Shown here: one piece after another, positions 57,458-64,000 of the stretch
Layout of the letters: each line of letters starts with the position of its first letter
Position numbering within the stretch: the stretch's first letter is position 1
Notes under the pieces: model-generated
Seen by the model: the letters and a program-made list of their open reading frames with translations, nothing else
Database searches by the model: none
What the model was told of the DNA's origin: nothing
Source: Fratercula arctica
Lineage: Eukaryota > Chordata > Aves > Charadriiformes > Alcidae
DNA length: 64,000 nucleotides
Assembly (NCBI GenBank): GCA_947846985.1
Contig: CANTUZ010000025.1
Span: 9,980,100 to 10,044,099 of the forward strand
Direction of reading: 5' to 3'
Translations under genes and position numbers: made by a program

Positions 57458-59758
57458 AGGGGCCCTGCCTCCAGCCAGGTGGAGGAAAGGGACAACCGGG
57501 TTTATTGGACAGTGTGGATTCGGTGGCCTGGCACATCAGACCCACAGGAGTACAAAGCTCTAGTGGACACGGGAGCACAGTGCACTCTAATACCATCAAG
57601 CTATAGAAGGGCAGAACCCATTTGTATTTCTGGGGTCACAGGGGGGTCCCAAGAGTTGACTGTATTGGAGGCTGAAGGGAGCCTAACTGGGAATGAGTGG
57701 CAAAAGCATCCCATTGTGACTGGCCCAGATGCTCCATGCATCCTTGGTATAGATTACCTCAGGAGAGGGTATTTTAAGGACCCAAAGGGGTATTGGTGGG
57801 CCTTTTGCATAGCTGCCTTGGAGACGGAGGAAGTGAAACAGTTGTCTCCCTTGCCTGGTCTCTCGGAGGACTCTTCTGTTGTGGAATTGTTGAGGGTCGA
57901 AGAACAGCAGGTGCCGATTGCTACCACAACGGTGCATCGGTGGCAATATCGCACTAACCGAGACACTCTGATTCCCATCCATAAGCTGATTTGTCAACTA
58001 GAGGTTCAAGGAGTGATCAGCAAGACTCGCTCACCCTTTAACAGTCCCATATGGCTGGTGCGAAAATCCAATGGAGAGTGGAGGCTAACTGTAGACTATC
58101 GTGGCCTGAATGAAGTCACGCCACCGCTGAGCGCTGCCGGGACGGACATGCTAGAACTCCAGTATGAACTGGAGTCCAAGGCAGCCAAGTGGTATGCCAC
58201 GATTGATATAGCAAATGCATTTTTCTCAATCCCTTTGGCAGCAGAGTGCAGGCCACAGTTTGCTTTCACTTGGAGGGGCATCCAGTACACCTGGAATCGA
58301 CTGCCCCAGGGGTGGAAACACAGCCCCACCATTTGCCATGGACTGATGCAGACTGCACTGGAACAGGGTGAAGCTCCAGAACATCTGCAGTACATTGATG
58401 ACATCATTGTATGGGGAAACACAGCCGAAGAAGTTTTTGAGAAAGGGGATAAAATAGTCCGAATCCTTCTGAAAGCTGGTTTTGCCATAAAACGAAGTAA
58501 GGCCAAGGGACCTGCACAGGAGATCCAGTTCTTAGGAATAAAATGGCAAGATGGACGCCGCCAAATCCCAATGGATGTGATCAACAAAATAGCAGCTATG
58601 TCTCCACCAACTAGCAAAAAGGAAACACAAGCTTTCTTAGGCATTGTGGGTTTTTGGAGGATGCATATCCCAGATTACAGTCTGATTGTAAGCCCTCTGT
58701 ATCAAGTAACCCGGAAGAAGAAGGATTTTAAATGGGGTCCTGAGCAACGACAAGCTTTTGAACAAATCAAACAGGAAATAGTCCATGCAGTGGCCCTGGG
58801 GCCAGTCCAGGCAGGACAAGATGTTAAAAACATGCTCTACACTGCAGCCGGGGAGAATGGCCCTACCTGGGGCCTCTGGCAGAAGGCACCAGGGGAGACC
58901 CGAGGTCGACCCCTAGGGTTTTGGCGTCGGGGATACAGAGGATCCGAAGCCCGCTACACTCCAACAGAAAAGGAGATATTGGCAGCATATGAAGGGGTTC
59001 GAGCTGCTTCGGAGGTGGTTGGTACAGAAGCGCAGCTCCTCTTAGCACCTCGACTGCCGGTGCTGGGTTGGATGTTCAAAGAAAGGGTCCCCACCACACA
59101 TCATGCAACTGATGCTACATGGAGTAAGTGGATTGCACTGATCACACAGCGAACACGAATGGGAAACCCCAGTCGCCCAGGAATTCTGGAAGTGATCATG
59201 GACTGGCCAGAAGGCAAGGATTTTGGAATGTCACCAGAGGAGGAGGTGACGCGTGCGGAAGAGGCCCCACCATATAATAAACTGCCAGAAAATGAGAAGA
59301 AATATGCCCTGTTCACCGATGGGTCCTGCCGGATTGTGGGAAAGCATCGAAAGTGGAAGGCTGCTGTGTGGAGTCCTACACGACAAGTTGCAGAAGCCAG
59401 TGAAGGACAAGGTGAATCGAGCCAGTTTGCAGAGGTGAAAGCCATTCAGCTGGCTTTGGACATCTCCGAGCGAGAAAAATGGCCAGTACTTTATCTCTAC
59501 ACTGATTCATGGATGGTGGCAAATGCTCTGTGGGGGTGGTTACAGCAGTGGAAGCAGGGCAACTGGCAGCGCAGAGGCAAACCCATCTGGGCTGCTGAAC
59601 TATGGCAAGATATTGCTGCCCAGATAGAGCATCTGGTTGTGAAAGTACGCCACGTAGATGCCCACGTACCGAAGAATCGGGCCACGGAGGAACATCAGAA
59701 CAACCAGCAGGTGGATCGGGCTGCTAAGATTGGAGTGGCTCAGGTGGATCTGGATTGA
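57458..59758 (+). pseudogene. Right ERV pol: protease, RT and RNase H frame, stopped before integrase
   Basis: The frame is open from the gag stop through 59755. Protease motif DTGAQ at 57566, RT motifs LTVDYRGLNEVT, FSIPLA, the LPQGWKHSPTICHGL block and catalytic YIDD at 58391-58402, then a connection domain and RNase H (LFTDGSC near 59317, LYTDSWMVANAL, HVDAHVPKN). TGG in the left copy is TGA here at 59756-59758, cutting off integrase. The RT belongs to the ERV-L-like group by its SPTICH motif. The pol starts in frame with gag, so expression in the ancestor would have needed read-through of TAG. Confidence 0.9.
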
Positions 59759-60643
59759 CAACATAAGGGTGAACTATTCATAGCTCGGTGGGCCCATGAG
59801 ACCTCAGGCCATCAAGGAAGAGATGCGACATATAGATGGGCTTGTGACCGAGGGGTGAACTTGACCATGGACACTATTGCACAGGTCATCCATGAATGTG
59901 AGACATGCGCTGCAATCAAGCAAGCCAAGCGTTTGAAGCCTCTTTGGTATGGAGGACGATGGCTGAAATATAAATATGGGGAGGCCTGGCAGATTGATTA
60001 TATCACACTGCCACGAACCCGTCAAGGCAAGTGCCATGTGCTCACAATGGTGGAAGCAACCACTGGATGGCTGGAAAGATACCCTGTGCCCCATGCCACT
60101 GCCTGGAATACTATCCTGGGCCTTGAAAAGCAAGTCCTGTGGCGACATGGCACCCCAGAGAGAACCAAGTCGGACAACGGGACTCATTTCCGAAACAGCC
60201 TCATAGACACCTGGGCCAAAGAGCATGGTATTGAGTGGGTATATCACATCCCCTATCACGCACCAGCCTCTGGGAAGATAGAACGGTACAATGGACTGTT
60301 AAAAACTACACTGAGAGCAATGGGTGGTGGGACCTTAAAACATTGGGATGCACATTTAGCAAAGGCTACCTGGCTAGTTAACACCAGGGGGTCTACCAAT
60401 CGGGCTGGCCCTGCCCAGTCACAACTTCCATGTACTGTAGAAGGGGATAAGGTCCCCGTAGTGCACATGAAGAATATGTTGGGGAAGACAGTCTGGGTTA
60501 GTCCTGCCTCAGGCAAAGGCAAACCCATCCATGGGATTGCTTTTGCCCAAGGACCTGGGTGCACTTGGTGGGTAATGCGGAAGGATGGGGAAGTCCGATG
60601 TATACCTCATGGGGATCTGATTTTGGGTGACAATAGACAATGA
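59759..60643 (+). pseudogene. Right ERV integrase region
   Basis: Continues pol after the nonsense codon. HHCC-type zinc region (HETSGHQ...CETC), the Asp of IDYITLP near 59994, the Asp of SDNG near 60171, the Glu of SGKIERYNG near 60275, and a C-terminal region ending near GDNRQ at 60643. It differs from the left copy at about 14 of 262 residues, more than any other part of the arm. No env follows. Confidence 0.88.
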
Positions 60644-61144
60644 ATCAAATTGTAAGATGTTAATTGCTAAGTAACCCTGTCACTGTATGTCCTCGTTACT
60701 ATAATTGCTATTGGCTGTACTACAGTAATAATCACCCAAACTACTGATGGACTTTGATGAAAAACTGAATAAAGTGCAGTGGTGATGGGATCAGAACCGA
60801 CCTTAGCAGCTGGCGCCCAGCAACTTCATCAAGATTGACATCTTCAGCCCATGGACCGTGGGCATGAGCTGCACCGGATACATCAGCTGCAAGCTCCGAA
60901 AATACAGCATGCAACAGTCCAGCACCACACACCATCCCACCTGCCCTGAGAGACTGTTCTAACAGATGGAGCCCAAAGTCAAGGATTAAATGAACGCAAT
61001 GGAAGTTTTAGAGGGATGGCCCATAGACTTAAGGGCATTATATCTGTATGAATATATATATATATAAAGGGAAAGTGGTGGCAATTAATTGGAACCTGTA
61101 AGATCTGGGCATGACATAAATGGTATGGAATAAGGGGTGGATGA
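60644..61144 (+). other. Right ERV 3' untranslated region
   Basis: Sequence between pol and the 3' LTR. It is only loosely similar to the matching left region (35497-35779), with extra segments such as a (TA)n tract near 61054-61066. It ends at GGTATGGAATAAGGGGTGGA, the likely polypurine tract, just before the LTR. Confidence 0.75.
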
Positions 61145-61511
61145 TGTCCTGGTTCCAGCAGGGATAGGGTTAATTTTCCCCAGGCTGTGTCAGGGACACA
61201 GGCATTCCATCCCATGTGAGCCATGCCCAGTCTGTAGCCAGAAGCTGGCTGGGGGAGAGGGCAGGAAGTTGCTGCTTGGGAGCAGGCTGGGGCATCCGTG
61301 TCTGGTCCATCAGCAGTGGTACCATAATCGTGTTTGTACATTCTTCTATCCATGTTATTGTTGCTGTTTTCCTGTTCCCTTTGCTGTTCTGTTAAACTGT
61401 CTTTGTCTCAACCCATGAGTTTGGCCTTTTTCTTCCGATTCTCCCCCGTGGGTGGAGTTTGGGAGAGCGGATGTGTGGTTCTTTGTTGCTGGCTGAGGCT
61501 AAACCATGACA
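61145..61511 (+). mobile_element. 3' LTR of right ERV, different subfamily from its 5' LTR
   Basis: 367 bp, TGTCCTGGTTCCAGC...ACCATGACA. The ends and the GTTATTGTTGCTGTTTTCCT region are shared with the 345-bp LTRs, but the middle lacks the CCGCCGCTCC repeats and has its own sequence (CAGAAGCTGGCTGGGGGAG). It is followed by GGCAC rather than TCTTC, so no target duplication pairs it with the 5' LTR. Confidence 0.88.
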
Positions 61512-62463
61512 GGCACTGTGAACCCCATCATGCCACAGTTGGAGAACTTGTCCAGAAGGATGCTGTGAGGGACAGTATCTAAAGATTCACTAAAATCCAT
61601 AAAAACTACATCCACAGGCTTCCCTTCATCCACTAGGCAGGTGACCTTACCATAGAAGGAGATCAAATTAGTTAGACAGGACTTTCCCTTTGTGAACCCA
61701 TGTTGAGTGTTCCTGATGATTTCATTACTTTTTAAATGCCTTTCAATAGTTCCCAGTATGATCTTCTCCATAGCTTTTCCAGGTACTGAGGTTAGACTAA
61801 CAGTCCTGTAGTTTCCTGGGTTTTCCCTCATGCCCTTCTTGCAAATTGGAATAACATTGGCTAGCTTCCAGTCAGCAGGGACCTCCCCAGACTCCCAAGA
61901 CCTTTGGCAGATGATCGAGAGGGGTCCTGCCATAACATCTGCTAGCTCCTTCAGTACTCTGGGATTAATCCCATCAGGCCCCATGGACTTGCGAACATTC
62001 AGCTGATACAGCTGGTCCCTTACAAGTTCAGTGTCCACAAATGGAAAGTCACTGTTCCCACACTCGTGGTCCTCTGACTCAGGGGACCGGGCAGCCCAAG
62101 GTCTATCAATATTATTAAAGACCGAGGCAAAAAATGCATTGAATGCCTCTGCTTTTTCTTCATTCCTATTAGTCAGGTGATCATCTTCAACAAGTATTGG
62201 TTTAATGTTTTCCTTAGACCTCCTCTTGCTATTAATGTACTTTAAAAAGCCTTTCTTCTTGTCTGACACAACATTGGCCAGTTTCAACTCTAATTGAGCT
62301 TTGGCCTTTCGTGTCTTCTCCCTGCTCTCCACAGCTCTGTAATCTTCCTGTGGAGCCTGACCTTGCTTCCAGAGATCATACAATTTCTTTTTCCTCTTGC
62401 ATTCCACGAGGAGTTCCCTGTTCCGCCAAGCTGGTCTTCTGCCCTGCTTGCTTGACTTTTGAC
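61512..62463 (-). mobile_element. CR1 LINE P (5' RT part)
   Basis: Minus-strand frame to about 62460 with [69 protein letters not shown] and a degenerate VVFMDFSESLDTVPH. It ends abruptly at the LTR boundary 61511. Its 3' half is missing from the other side of the ERV. It is bounded at the other end by an LTR at 62464. Confidence 0.9.
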
Positions 62464-63196
62464 TGTGGTGGGTTGACCCTGGCTGGACACCAGGTGCCCA
62501 CCAAGCCGCTCTGTCACTCCCCATCCTCAACTGGACAGGGGAGAGAAAATATAACAAAAGGCTTATGGGTCGAGATAAGGACAGGGACAGATCACTCACC
62601 AATTACCTTCACGGGTAAAACAGACTTGACTTGGGGAAAAATTAATTTGATTTATTACTAATCAAATCAGGGTAGTGTAATAAGAAAATAAAACCAAATC
62701 TTAAAACACTTTCCCCCCATTCCTGATTTCTCTATCTCCTCCCCTCCTCCCCCTTCAGCAATGCAGGGGGATGGGAAATGGGGGATGCAGTCAGTTCATC
62801 ACGTGTTGTCTCTGCTGCTCCTTCCTCCTCAGGGGGAGGACTCCTCACACTCTTCCCTGCTCCAGCATGGGGTCCCTCCCATGGGAGACAGTTCTCCACG
62901 AACTTCTCCAAGATGAGTCCTTCCCATGGGCTGCAGTTCTTCACGAACTGCTCCAGCGTGGGTCCTTTCCATGGGGTGCAGTCCTTCAGGAACAGACTGC
63001 TCCAGCATGGGTCCCCCCCGGGGTCACAAATCCTGCCAGCAAACATGCTTCAGTGTGGGCTTCTCTCAGCACAGGTTCACAGGTCCTGCCAGGAGCCTGC
63101 TTCAGCATGGCCTTCCCACAAAGGTCATAGCCTCCTTCGGGTGCATCCACCTGCTCCGGTGTGGGGTCCTCCACAGGCTGCAGATGGATATCTGCT
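62464..63196 (-). mobile_element. LTR, outer, first part (orientation uncertain)
   Basis: On the plus strand it starts TGTGGTGGGTTGACCCTGG and continues through GGAGAGAAAATATAACAAAA, a start I associate with a common passerine LTR family. It contains short repeats of CATGGGCTGCAGTTCTTCA-like units (62900-63130). Interrupted by the LTR 63197-63779 and resumed at 63785. It runs out of the window. Confidence 0.7.
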
Positions 63197-63779
63197 TGTC
63201 ATGGTTTTATCTGGGATAGAGTTGCCTTTCTTACTAGCAGCTGGTATAGTGCTGTATTTTGGATTTGGGATGGGAATGATGTTGATAGCACGCTGGTGCT
63301 TTTGGTTGTTGCTAAGCAGTCAGGGCCTTTTCTGTTCCTCACACAGGCCACCAGCAAGTAGGCTGGGAGTGAACAAAAAGTTGGGAGAAGACACAGCTGG
63401 GACAGCTGACCCCAACTGACTGAAGGGATATTCCATGCCATATGACGTCATGCTCAGTATATAAAGCCAGGAAGAAGAAGGAAGGGGGGAACATTCAGAG
63501 TTATGGCATTTCTCTTCCCAAGTAACCGTTACACATCATGAAGCCCTGCTTTCCTGGAGATGGCTGAACACCTGCCTGCCAATGGGAAGTAGTGAATGAA
63601 TTCCTTGTTTTGCTTTGCTTGTGTGCGTGGCTTTTGCTTTACTTATTAAACTGTCTTTATCTCAACCCATGAATTTTCTCACTTTTTCTCTTCTGATTCT
63701 CTCCCGCATCCCACCGGGGGAGAGTGATCAAGCGGCTGTCTGTGTGGTCTTAGTTGCCAGCTGGGGTTAAACCATGACA
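63197..63779 (+). mobile_element. Solo LTR, 583 bp, inserted in outer LTR
   Basis: TGTCATGGTTTTATC...AACCATGACA, flanked by CTGCT (63192-63196 and 63780-63784). TATA-like CAGTATATAAAGCC near 63456 and ATTAAA near 63646 give a plus orientation. It is the same family as the solo LTR split by the left ERV (34882-35151 with 41411-41745). Confidence 0.9.
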
Positions 63780-63784
63780 CTGCT

Positions 63785-64000
63785 CCACCGTTAACCTCCA
63801 TGGGCTGCAGGGGGACAACCTGCCTCACCGTGGTCTTTACCATGGGCTGCAGGGGAATCTCTGCTCTGGTGGCTGGAGCATCTCCTCCCCCTCCTTCTTC
63901 CCTGACCTTGGTGTTTGCAGAGTTGTTTCACATATTCTCACTCCTCTCTCTGGCTGCAGTTGCTGTTGTGCAGCAACTTTTTTCCCTTCTTAAATATGTT
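63785..64000 (-). mobile_element. Outer LTR, continuation to window end
   Basis: Resumes CTCCACCGTTAACC and CCATGGGCTGCAGGGGGACA units matching the style of 62900-63130. Truncated by the window edge. Confidence 0.6.

Larger units (their letters stand above)
50695..60643. repeat. Right arm of large palindrome
   Basis: Inverted partner of 35780-45727. It includes only the half of the old solo LTR that flanks the 5' LTR, and a 5' LTR-gag-pol without the matching 3' LTR, so its outer end lies inside the ERV. Confidence 0.95.

Noticed and set aside
35780..60643. Two independent ERV insertions explaining the inverted similarity
   Set aside because: The similarity extends through non-ERV flanking DNA, TPT1 and CR1 with constant coordinate sums.
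61499..62602. A 367-codon minus-strand ORF
   Set aside because: It is CR1 P reverse transcriptase fused by chance to LTR-derived codons at both ends.
1..64000. CRISPR arrays, bacterial operons, rRNA or tRNA genes
   Set aside because: None seen. Repeat structure, introns and CR1 content are those of a bird nuclear genome. The tRNA-like matches are only retroviral primer sites.

Overview
The window reads as avian nuclear DNA, most likely from a sex chromosome. Most of it is CR1 retrotransposon debris whose 3' ends carry ATTCTATG-type octamers instead of poly(A), together with bird-style LTR families beginning TGTCCTGG or TGTCATGG. The only host gene I can support is UHRF2, on the minus strand. 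Six coding exons (49250-49468, 33107-33216, 28700-28886, 25635-25758, 25185-25292, 17693-17797) join in frame with usable splice sites. They encode the second half of the tandem tudor domain, the PHD finger, a basic linker and the start of the SRA domain. The exons upstream (ubiquitin-like domain, first tudor half) and downstream (rest of SRA, RING) are outside the window. UHRF2 is Z-linked in birds. The repeat load and the palindrome would suit a W gametolog, but the sequence alone does not decide Z or W.

Layout. 1-17690: a 3' intron of UHRF2 packed with nested repeats. These are CR1 inside CR1 (1-2521), a solo LTR inside CR1 (2951-4118), a decayed ERV-L-like provirus with a tRNA-Ser-type primer site (4250-8870), a second solo LTR inside CR1 (11351-12031) and several CR1s. 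17693-33216: five exons with AT-rich introns, a 2.1-kb CR1, an internally deleted ERV (22641 to about 24170) and a small hAT element with a clean 8-bp target duplication (29835-30142). 34882-60643: a large palindrome. The left arm (about 35780-45727) and right arm (50695 to about 60643) are near-identical inverted copies of about 10 kb separated by a spacer of about 5 kb. Each arm carries, from inside out, a truncated CR1, an unassigned 250-bp block, a TPT1 retrocopy fused to a CR1 tail, unique DNA, part of an old solo LTR, and an ERV with 345-bp LTRs, a tRNA-Lys1,2 primer site, gag and pol. The spacer holds the UHRF2 tudor exon, a reverse CR1 and env-like remnants. 60644-64000: the right ERV changes to a different 3' LTR, followed by a CR1 and two nested LTRs.

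The main observation is that a UHRF2 coding exon sits in the spacer of this palindrome. The inner arms differ only in homopolymer lengths where I compared them, divergence rises outward, and the outer junction falls inside an endogenous retrovirus, making the right-hand provirus a mosaic. Inversion of the spacer would flip a UHRF2 exon, and pairing of the intronic arms could favour a circular RNA of that exon.
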